DNA of 5,138 bases from Deltaproteobacteria bacterium (GTDB taxonomy: Bacteria > Desulfobacterota > Desulfarculia > Desulfarculales > Desulfarculaceae), in the NCBI GenBank assembly GCA_021815655.1, contig JAKAGJ010000210.1:1-5138 (forward strand), written 5' to 3'. Under the pieces are notes generated by a model. The model ran no database searches, was not told where the DNA came from, and was given only the letters and a program-made list of their open reading frames with translations. Within the stretch, counting starts at the first letter, position 1. Every line of letters starts with the position of its first letter. The position numbers and the translations under genes were made by a program. This document shows, piece by piece, positions 1 to 4,353 of this stretch.

Positions 1-274
1 CCTGCTGGGCCACGCAGCCGCCCACGCCGATAATCAGCCCCGGCCGCCGCTGTTTCAGCTCCTTGAGAGCCCCCACGTAGGAGTAGACCTTGTGCTCGGC
101 CCGCTGGCGCACGCTACAGGTGTTTAGCAGGATAAGATCGGCTTCCTGGGGCTGGTCCGCCGGCTGGTAGCCCAGGTCGGCCAGCATCCCGGCCAGGCGT
201 CCCGAGTCGTACTCGTTCATCTGGCAGCCGAAGGTGGTGATATGCACGCGCTTGGCCGGGGCCGGGGCAGTCAT
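1..274 (-). CDS. miaB: MiaB, tRNA methylthiotransferase (N-terminal part, runs off the left edge)
   Basis: Only the first 91 residues are present, about a fifth of the usual 440-450. The family is a radical-SAM enzyme that adds a methylthio group to i6A37 of tRNAs reading codons that begin with U, giving ms2i6A37; it acts in the cytoplasm. What is visible is the UPF0004 domain with its three cysteines for the auxiliary 4Fe-4S cluster: C17 in [13 protein letters not shown]53 in LLNTCSVR and C87 in GVGGCVA. The GCQMNEYDS and NTCSVRxxAExKV strings favour MiaB over its relatives RimO and MtaB. The radical-SAM CxxxCxxC motif and TRAM domain would lie outside the window. The ATG at 272-274 is preceded on its strand by AAGGA (283-287) at 8-base spacing, which fixes the start. 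The gene diverges from the rhomboid gene across a 413-base gap. Confidence 0.96.
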   Translation of the reverse strand, partial: MTAPAPAKRVHITTFGCQMNEYDSGRLAGMLADLGYQPADQPQEADLILLNTCSVRQRAEHKVYSYVGALKELKQRRPGLIIGVGGCVAQQ

Positions 275-540
275 GGGACGGTTCCTTGTCTGACGGTGCG
301 GGTTGGCCCAAAACCTATCTTACCGCCAGCCCGGACGCAAGGGGCTGGCGCCCGGACGGGGCATGGCCGGGGCCGCGGGCAAACAACCGGGCCAGTTGCT
401 ATTATATTTATAACATGGTCCGGCGGGGCCGTGGTGGCCACTTGCAGGCCGTTGCACGGTGAAACAGGGATATAGCGCGAATAAACAGATACTAAGGCCG
501 TTAAACGCGATCAAGCCTTGCCATGGACGATGGGAACCAC
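275..540. other. Intergenic region: miaB leader and AT-rich patch, no convincing gene
   Basis: The part next to miaB holds a perfect 9-bp stem with a 9-base loop (324-332 with 342-350), which would sit in the miaB leader. It is not followed by a clear T-run, so it is not a standard terminator. At 400-413 is an AT-rich patch that stands out against the GC-rich background. Short open frames here (for example 320-514 minus and 459-680 plus) lack a ribosome binding site and protein-like composition, so I do not call them genes. Confidence 0.6.
401..406 (-). promoter_or_regulatory. Possible -10 box for miaB
   Basis: On the minus strand this reads TATAAT, a perfect sigma-70 -10 hexamer, inside the only AT-rich patch of the gap and about 127 bases upstream of the miaB start. 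No good -35 hexamer lies at 16-18 bases spacing, and there is no TG extension, so the call is weak. Confidence 0.25.
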
Positions 541-645
541 GGATGGCCCGTCATCCTGCGAGCCTCCTTGGGCGAAGGATTTGGGAGGCTTGGCAAAACC
601 AGGCTTTCGCCAGGCCGCCGTGGCATGGGGCGGGACGCCCCGTGC
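541..645 (+). repeat. Chain of hairpins, probable dispersed palindromic repeat upstream of the rhomboid gene
   Basis: Successive stems are visible: GGATG/CATCC (541-545 with 552-556), AGCCTCC/GGAGGCT (561-567 with 584-590, alternative to ATCCT/AGGAT at 553-557 with 576-580), an imperfect stem around 588-607, and a 10-bp stem with one G-T pair and loop GGA (623-632 with 636-645). The last hairpin is enclosed by an 8-base direct repeat GCTTTCGC (603-610 and 649-656). The string GTCATCCTG...GCGAAGGAT (551-580) resembles, from memory, a widespread intergenic palindromic repeat type (GTCATCCTGAG...CGAAGGATCT) seen in many bacterial phyla. It could equally be a structured mRNA leader. No T-run follows. 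Confidence 0.5.
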
Positions 646-687
646 AATGCTTTCGCTTGAAGATCTACCTCGTTAGGTGACAGGCCC

Positions 688-1353
688 GTGATACCCCTCA
701 AATCCGATCTACCCACCTGGCGCACGCCTTACTGCACCCTGGCCATCATCGCCGCCAACGTGGCGGTGTACCTGTATCAGATGTTGCTGTCGCCGCCGGC
801 CGAGGCGCTGTTCATCATGAATTTCGGGCTGGTGCCGGGCTGGCTCAGCGGTCTGGGTCAACCAGCGCCGCCGCCGGGCCTGCTGCCCCGGCCCCTGACC
901 CTCATCAGCGCCATGTTCCTGCACGCCGGCCTGTGGCACCTGGCGGGCAACATGCTCTACCTGTGGATATTCGGCCGCAACGTCGAGGACGCCCTGGGCG
1001 GCGGGCGCTTCCTGGCCTTTTACCTGCTGGGCGGGCTGGCGGCATCCCTGGCCTTCGTGGCCAGCGCGCCGGCGGAGGTGGTGCCCATGATCGGGGCCAG
1101 CGGGGGCGTGGCCGCGGTGCTGGGGGCCTACCTGGTGCTGTTCCCCCGGGCCAGGGTGCTGGTGTTGTTTTGGTTTATCTTCATAGTCCAGTTGGTGCGC
1201 GTGCCGGCGGTGCTGCTCCTGGCCATCTGGTTCCTGTTGCAGGTGCTGGGCCTGGGCGGAGCCGGAGTGGCCTGGATGGCCCATATCGGCGGCTTCGTGG
1301 CCGGCTTCTTCCTGGTGCGCCTGTTCCTGCCCCAGGGCCCGCGCCATGCTTGA
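688..1353 (+). CDS. Rhomboid-family intramembrane serine protease
   Basis: A 221-residue multi-pass inner-membrane protein. Rhomboids cut transmembrane segments of other proteins inside the bilayer using a Ser-His dyad. The serine is S138 in GASGG (residues 136-140, the GxSG motif) and the histidine is H199 in AHIGGFVAG (198-206). The HxxxxHxxxN block, H79 to N88 (HAGLWHLAGN), carries the conserved oxyanion-hole H and N. Hydrophobic segments lie at about 16-34, 70-95, 108-127, 137-152, 157-170, 173-188 and 194-213, fitting a 6-7 helix rhomboid core with no extra domain. The start is GTG at 688, preceded by AGGTGA (675-680) at 7-base spacing; no ATG competes. The N-terminus (IPLKSDLPTWRTP) resembles the short cytosolic lead of many deltaproteobacterial rhomboids. 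The substrate cannot be inferred. The gene is transcribed alone and converges on the small exported protein gene. Confidence 0.93.
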   Translation: MIPLKSDLPTWRTPYCTLAIIAANVAVYLYQMLLSPPAEALFIMNFGLVPGWLSGLGQPAPPPGLLPRPLTLISAMFLHAGLWHLAGNMLYLWIFGRNVEDALGGGRFLAFYLLGGLAASLAFVASAPAEVVPMIGASGGVAAVLGAYLVLFPRARVLVLFWFIFIVQLVRVPAVLLLAIWFLLQVLGLGGAGVAWMAHIGGFVAGFFLVRLFLPQGPRHA

Positions 1354-1357
1354 ACTA

Positions 1358-1372
1358 TTTTTTTGGGGGGGG
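1358..1372. other. T7G8 homopolymer junction between two convergent stop codons
   Basis: Seven T followed by eight G lie in the 23 bases between the rhomboid stop (1351-1353) and the stop of the convergent gene (1377-1379). The T-run could help end rhomboid transcription, but I see no good stem directly before it. Such runs are prone to slippage and to sequencing error. Confidence 0.6.
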
Positions 1373-1376
1373 CTGG

Positions 1377-1805
1377 CTAACGCAGCAGGCCCTTGAACTC
1401 CACCCGGCTAACCTCGCCCAGGGGAATCCGGAAGTTGCCATAGCTGGTCTTGCCCGTGGCCTTCAAGTCGGCGGTCATGGCCAGGTGCACCGGCTCGCCC
1501 TGCTTGAGCACTACCTTGGCCGTGAGCTGACCCTCCTTATTGGCCAGCTCCAGGGCCTGCACCTTTTCGAAGGGCACCGCCACCTGCCCCTTGCCCACGG
1601 TGCCCATAATGAAGGACTGGCCGTCGATGGCAAATTGGGTCAGATCCACGCGGGTGCCCTGCTGATCCACCAGGACCACCTGGTAGTCGGCCTGGGGCTC
1701 GGGGATGCGGGTGGGGCCGGAGCCGTCGTTGAACCCCATGGCCAAAAGCAAAGGGCACAGCAAAAGTACCGCCGCCAAGGCCAAGCGGGTATTATATTTA
1801 TGCAT
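1377..1805 (-). CDS. Small exported protein of unknown function with an internal duplicated motif
   Basis: A 142-residue protein I do not recognise. Residues 1-23 form a classic Sec signal peptide: K3 and R7, then a hydrophobic core (LALAAVLLLCPLLLA), with likely signal peptidase I cleavage near AMG-F (22-25). C17 sits inside the core with L before it, so it is not a lipobox. The mature part looks beta-rich and contains two related stretches exactly 50 residues apart: GQVAVPFEKVQALEL (73-87) and GNFRIPLGEVSRVEF (123-137), sharing G, a hydrophobic-x-hydrophobic-P step, V and a final hydrophobic-E-hydrophobic. The ATG at 1803-1805 follows GAGGAG (1811-1816) at 5 bases, an excellent Shine-Dalgarno; the same frame stays open upstream across the kinase gene but only as an antisense shadow. 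It is probably periplasmic. It diverges from the histidine kinase, so shared control is possible but not shown. Confidence 0.85.
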   Translation of the reverse strand: MHKYNTRLALAAVLLLCPLLLAMGFNDGSGPTRIPEPQADYQVVLVDQQGTRVDLTQFAIDGQSFIMGTVGKGQVAVPFEKVQALELANKEGQLTAKVVLKQGEPVHLAMTADLKATGKTSYGNFRIPLGEVSRVEFKGLLR

Positions 1806-1914
1806 GGTGTCTCCTCGCCAATACCGTTGCCAAAAGGAGCAAGGTGGAGTGCCTGTCTTTTTGGTACCATGGCGCCCGCCCCCAATCCAACCAAAATCTG
1901 ACTCCACGCCGGCC

Positions 1915-1943
1915 TTGGCCAGGGACGGTGCCTGTAGTATCCT
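1915..1943 (+). promoter_or_regulatory. Candidate sigma-70 promoter for the histidine kinase
   Basis: TTGGCC (1915-1920) and TATCCT (1938-1943) are separated by 17 bases, each matching 4 of 6 consensus positions. It would give a leader of about 100 bases before the kinase start. A sigma-54 GG-N10-GC pattern was checked and is off by one base. Confidence 0.35.
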
Positions 1944-1953
1944 GACCGTCAGG
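1941..1953. promoter_or_regulatory. 13-bp palindrome, candidate operator
   Basis: CCTGAC-C-GTCAGG is a perfect inverted repeat of two 6-bp arms around one base. It overlaps the last three bases of the candidate -10 box and the expected start of transcription, the usual place for a repressor site. A second, looser inverted repeat, GACGGT (1924-1929) with ACCGTC (1945-1950), brackets the -10 box. No regulator gene is present in the window. Confidence 0.35.
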
Positions 1954-2016
1954 GGCCTTGCCGCGCCCGCCCAGGCCCACAAGGCAGGACCAAGCCACGG
2001 CAGCGGGGGGAACGTC

Positions 2017-2055
2017 ATGTCATACCTCAGATTCAGCCCGCCGACCCCATGCTGA
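2017..2055 (+). CDS. Possible 12-codon leader ORF overlapping the kinase start
   Basis: ATG at 2017 opens a 12-residue frame (MSYLRFSPPTPC) that ends with TGA at 2053-2055. It is preceded by a G6 run (2005-2010) at 6 bases, which can serve as a Shine-Dalgarno, whereas the kinase ATG at 2049 has no purine-rich site of its own. The two frames overlap in ATGCTGA (2049-2055), the arrangement used for translational coupling. It may instead be chance; the peptide has no recognisable similarity. Confidence 0.35.
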   Translation: MSYLRFSPPTPC

Positions 2056-3110
2056 AGCGCCTGCGCCGGCGTTGGGGCATCCTGCCCACCTGGGCCAAGG
2101 TGGTGCCGGTGGCGGCCCTGCTGGTGGCGCTGGCATGGCTGCGCGCCCGCCTGCCCCCCGGGGCCTCGTCCTGGCAACATGTAGTCAATACTCTGTTTTA
2201 CCTGCCTCTTTTCATGGCCAGCCTGCTGTTCGGCCTTAAGGGCGGTCTGTCCTGCGCCCTGCTGATAAGCCTCACCTTCCTGGGCCAGATGCCCCCCGAG
2301 GCGGCCAGCCGCCAGCAGGGGCACCTCATGGCCTGGGGCCTGGAGGTGGCGCTGTACTTCGTCAGCGGCCTGGTGACGGGGGCGATCGTGGACCGCGAGC
2401 GGCGGGAGGCTCGCCGCCTCAAGGAGGCCCAGGAGCTGGCCCTCCTGGGCCAGGCGGCGGCGGCGGTGGCCCACGAGTTGAAAACACCCCTGGTGGCCAT
2501 TGGTGGTTTTGCCCAGCGCATGCTGCGCGAGCTGCCGCCTGAGCATCCCCATCACCGCCCCTTGAGCATCGTGGTGGACCAGGTGGCGCACATGGAGCAG
2601 CTCCTGCGGGAGATGCTGGACTATTCCCGCCCCGTGGAGCTGGACTTGGCCCCCCAGCCCCTGGTGCTCCTGGTGGAGGAATGCCTGGCCATGCTGGACC
2701 ATCTGGCCGAGCAAAAACAGGTGCGCCTGGAGACGGTGAACCAGCCGGGGCTGGCGGTGCCGCGACTGGACGCTGGGCGGGTCAAGCAGGTGGTGCTGAA
2801 CCTGGTGCAGAACGCCATCCAGGCCTCGGAGCGGGCCACGGTGGTGCGGGTGGGCATCACCCAGAAGGGGCCTTGGATGATCCTGGAGGTGAGCGACCAC
2901 GGCTCGGGCATCCGCCGCGAGGACCAGCCCCGAGTCTTCTTCCCCTTCTTCACCACCAAGCGCCAGGGCACCGGCCTGGGGCTGGCCATCTCCCGCAAGA
3001 TCGCTGAGGCCCACGGCGGCCGCCTGGAGTTCGACAGCCAGCCCGGCCAGGGCAGCCGCTTCCGCTTGGTGCTGCCCCTGGCGGGGCCGGGTGCCCCCGG
3101 CGGGGCATAA
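2049..3110 (+). CDS. Membrane sensor histidine kinase (orphan)
   Basis: A 353-residue protein. Residues 17-32, about 47-80 and 95-114 are hydrophobic and make a compact three- or four-helix membrane sensor without a large periplasmic domain; the LFGLKGG stretch (60-66) is of a type common in deltaproteobacterial kinases. A short linker leads to a HisKA dimerisation domain with the phospho-acceptor H142 in AHELKTPLVAIGGF. The HATPase_c domain is complete: N box NLVQNAIQAS (251-260), G1 box DHGSGI (283-288), F box FFPFFTTK (297-304) and G2 box GTGLGLAIS (307-315). It should autophosphorylate H142 and pass the phosphate to a response regulator, but none is encoded in the window, so partner and stimulus are unknown. 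The ATG at 2049 keeps the first membrane helix but lacks a clear ribosome binding site. The final eight or so residues (GPGAPGGA) and the TAA stop lie inside a GC-rich repeat and extend beyond the usual kinase end (RLVLPL). Confidence 0.93.
   Translation: MLKRLRRRWGILPTWAKVVPVAALLVALAWLRARLPPGASSWQHVVNTLFYLPLFMASLLFGLKGGLSCALLISLTFLGQMPPEAASRQQGHLMAWGLEVALYFVSGLVTGAIVDRERREARRLKEAQELALLGQAAAAVAHELKTPLVAIGGFAQRMLRELPPEHPHHRPLSIVVDQVAHMEQLLREMLDYSRPVELDLAPQPLVLLVEECLAMLDHLAEQKQVRLETVNQPGLAVPRLDAGRVKQVVLNLVQNAIQASERATVVRVGITQKGPWMILEVSDHGSGIRREDQPRVFFPFFTTKRQGTGLGLAISRKIAEAHGGRLEFDSQPGQGSRFRLVLPLAGPGAPGGA
3086..3110 (+). repeat. Post-stop GC palindrome, copy A (inside the kinase 3' end)
   Basis: The core GGGTGCCCCCGGCGGGGCA occupies 3089-3107. 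Two alternative, mutually exclusive stems are possible: GCCGGG with CCCGGC (3086-3091, 3096-3101) and TGCCCC with GGGGCA (3092-3097, 3102-3107). The TAA that follows the core is the kinase stop codon. Similarity to the other copies fades after about 3113. Confidence 0.85.
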
Positions 3111-3252
3111 ACGGTTGGTTTGGGACTATCCCTTGACCTGGCTGGCTGGCTCCCGTTGTCGGTTGGCCGCAAAGACGGCACCCGGCCCGGCTTCTTGCAT
3201 TCTCGGCAGGGTTTCACCGGGAGCCGCAGCGGCGCGGCCGTAAAAGGACGTT
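3111..3252. other. Convergent intergenic spacer, no gene
   Basis: Lies between the 3' ends of the kinase and NAD kinase genes. It holds a GGCT triplet run (3140-3151) and an 8-bp inverted repeat GGCTCCCG/CGGGAGCC (3148-3155 with 3218-3225) spaced by 62 bases, which could form the base of a long hairpin but is within chance for such GC-rich DNA. No coding signal is seen. Confidence 0.6.
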
Positions 3253-3288
3253 GGCCGACCCGGTTATGCCCCGCCGGGGCACCCGGCC
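3253..3288 (-). repeat. Post-stop GC palindrome, copy B (tandem unit distal to nadK)
   Basis: Read on the minus strand, the core is GGGTGCCCCGGCGGGGCA (3284 down to 3267), one C shorter than the other copies, followed by TAACCGGGTCGG. The missing C falls between the stem arms, so TGCCCC/GGGGCA still pairs with a 3-base loop. Confidence 0.85.
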
Positions 3289-3319
3289 CGACCCGTTATT
3301 GCCCCGCCGGGGGCACCCC
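3286..3319 (-). repeat. Post-stop GC palindrome, copy C (tandem unit next to nadK)
   Basis: Read on the minus strand, the core is GGGTGCCCCCGGCGGGGCA (3318 down to 3300), followed by ATAACGGGTCGGGC. It starts one base after the nadK stop codon and abuts copy B, giving a tandem array with a period of about 33 bases. Confidence 0.85.
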
Positions 3320-3320
3320 A

Positions 3321-4175
3321 TTAGCCCCAGCCGAGTTTGGTGCGCAGTATCTCGAAGTAATCCTTGAAGGGCGACTGCACCAGGCGCACGGCCTGGCTGG
3401 CGCGGCGGATGGTCACCCGGTCGCCGGGGTAGAGTTCCAGCCCCACCTGGCCGTCGCTGGTGAGGGTGATCTCCTGGGAGCGGTGTCCCAGGCTCAACTC
3501 CAGGGTCATGTGGGGGGACAGCAAGAGGGGGCGGTTGCTCAGAGCGAAGGAGCAGATGGGCGTGACCACGATGCATTCCAAGGCGGGATGGCAGATGGGT
3601 CCGCCGGCGGAGAGGTTGTAGGCCGTGGAGCCGGTGGGAGTGGAGACGATAAGCCCGTCGGCCCGAAAGGTGGTCAGCGGCTGGCCGTCCACCTCCAGGC
3701 ACAGTTCCACGATGCGGGCCAGGGCGGCCTTGTTTATCACCACGTCATTGAGGGCCGTGACCTGGCGGGGCGGCTGTCCGGGACGGCTGACCTGGGCCTG
3801 AAGCATCAGGCGCGGCGGGGCGGAGAAGCTCCCGGCCAGCACCCGCTCCATGGCCGGCAGCAGCTCCTCGGGGGCCAGGGCGGTGAGGAATCCCAGGCCG
3901 CCCATGTTCACTCCCAGGATGGGCACCGCCTCCAGACCGGCCAGCACCAACTCGCGCACCGCGCCCAGCATGGTGCCGTCGCCACCCAGCACCACCACCA
4001 GGCCGGTGTCGGCGTTCAGGTCCAGGGCCGGGCCGGGGCTGGCCGTCTCGTGGCTGGCGCCGGCCTCCAGCAGCAGGGGCCGGGCTCCCTGGGAATGCAG
4101 CCAGGCCCCCAGTTCCTGGGCCAGGGCCGCAGCCTCCGGGGTGTGGGCCTTATAAATTACCGCCACCTGGGGCAT
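3321..4175 (-). CDS. nadK: NAD kinase (ATP-NAD kinase)
   Basis: A 284-residue cytosolic enzyme that phosphorylates the 2'-hydroxyl of NAD to make NADP, the only route to NADP in most bacteria. The diagnostic motifs are all present in order: GGDGTML (64-70) with catalytic D66, NMGGLGFLT (90-98), LNDVVI (142-147) with the ND pair that holds the nicotinamide ribose, and ADGLIVSTPTGSTAYNLSAGGP (172-193 region, the conserved TGSTAY). Length fits the family. The frame remains open 31 codons further upstream, but the ATG at 4173-4175 is chosen because AGGGAG (4182-4187) lies 6 bases before it and MPQVAVIYK begins the Rossmann-like first strand, as in homologues. The stop is followed within one base by two tandem copies of the post-stop repeat. 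It diverges from the gene at 4354 over 178 bases. Confidence 0.96.
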   Translation of the reverse strand: MPQVAVIYKAHTPEAAALAQELGAWLHSQGARPLLLEAGASHETASPGPALDLNADTGLVVVLGGDGTMLGAVRELVLAGLEAVPILGVNMGGLGFLTALAPEELLPAMERVLAGSFSAPPRLMLQAQVSRPGQPPRQVTALNDVVINKAALARIVELCLEVDGQPLTTFRADGLIVSTPTGSTAYNLSAGGPICHPALECIVVTPICSFALSNRPLLLSPHMTLELSLGHRSQEITLTSDGQVGLELYPGDRVTIRRASQAVRLVQSPFKDYFEILRTKLGWG

Positions 4176-4188
4176 GGGCCGCTCCCTG

Positions 4189-4201
4189 GCCCCCTGGGGG
4201 C
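4189..4201. promoter_or_regulatory. 13-bp palindrome just upstream of the nadK ribosome binding site
   Basis: GCCCCC-T-GGGGGC is a perfect palindrome directly before the nadK Shine-Dalgarno (4182-4187). If the nadK transcript starts near 4202 it would form a hairpin (5-bp stem, 3-base loop) at the very 5' end of the mRNA; as DNA it could be an operator. Confidence 0.35.
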
Positions 4202-4208
4202 ATGCAGG

Positions 4209-4237
4209 ATTGTAAAGCCGCGACGCAGGCCGTAGAA
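4209..4237 (-). promoter_or_regulatory. Candidate nadK promoter (good -10, poor -35)
   Basis: On the minus strand TACAAT (4214 down to 4209) matches 5 of 6 positions of the -10 consensus and would place the start near 4202, about 27 bases before the nadK ATG. The hexamer at 17-base spacing, TTCTAC, matches the -35 poorly. Confidence 0.35.
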
Positions 4238-4238
4238 T
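4210..4238 (+). promoter_or_regulatory. Candidate sigma-70 promoter for the gene at 4354
   Basis: TTGTAA (4210-4215, 4 of 6) and TAGAAT (4233-4238, 5 of 6) are separated by exactly 17 bases. Transcription would start near 4245, giving a leader of about 109 bases that contains a GC palindrome (4257-4266), a 6-bp stem AGGGGC/GCCCCT (4289-4294 with 4311-4316) and a TGGCC/GGCCA stem (4316-4320 with 4326-4330). Confidence 0.45.
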
Positions 4239-4353
4239 GCGCAGGGAACGAAAGGCGCCGCGCGGCAAACGGCCACGCGGCCCATCCTAGGGGCCAAGCT
4301 AGCAGAAAGCGCCCCTGGCCACAAGGGCCAACCCCCAGCCACGGGCGGAGGGC

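Noticed and set aside
343..380. Possible fifth, degenerate copy of the post-stop repeat (CGGGGCATGGCCGGGG)
   Set aside because: Only the right half resembles the unit and the stem is broken. It is antisense to the miaB leader and not next to a stop codon; chance similarity in GC-rich DNA is likely.
459..680. 73-codon frame upstream of the rhomboid gene
   Set aside because: No ribosome binding site and it runs through the hairpin chain; composition is not protein-like.
709..1347. 212-codon frame antisense to the rhomboid gene
   Set aside because: Low-complexity H/Q/G/A-rich translation typical of an antisense shadow in GC-rich DNA; the rhomboid motifs on the other strand are unambiguous.
1755..1757. 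C17 of the exported protein as a lipobox cysteine
   Set aside because: It is preceded by leucine in the middle of the hydrophobic core and followed by more core (PLLLA), so it does not fit the lipobox rule.
933..1901. 322-codon plus-strand frame over the rhomboid 3' half and the exported gene
   Set aside because: Out of frame with the rhomboid gene and antisense to the exported protein; G/A/R-rich low-complexity translation.
1917..1931. Sigma-54 type promoter (GG-N10-GC) upstream of the kinase
   Set aside because: The spacing is N11, one base off the strict requirement.
1377..3014. 545-codon open frame on the minus strand spanning the kinase gene
   Set aside because: Only its last 142 codons are a gene. 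The upstream part is the GC-driven antisense shadow of the kinase, rich in Q, H and G with no protein-like pattern; a strong ribosome binding site and signal peptide fix the start at 1805.
3120..4235. 371-codon plus-strand frame over nadK
   Set aside because: Antisense shadow of a gene with all NAD kinase motifs; the translation is repetitive Q/G/H.
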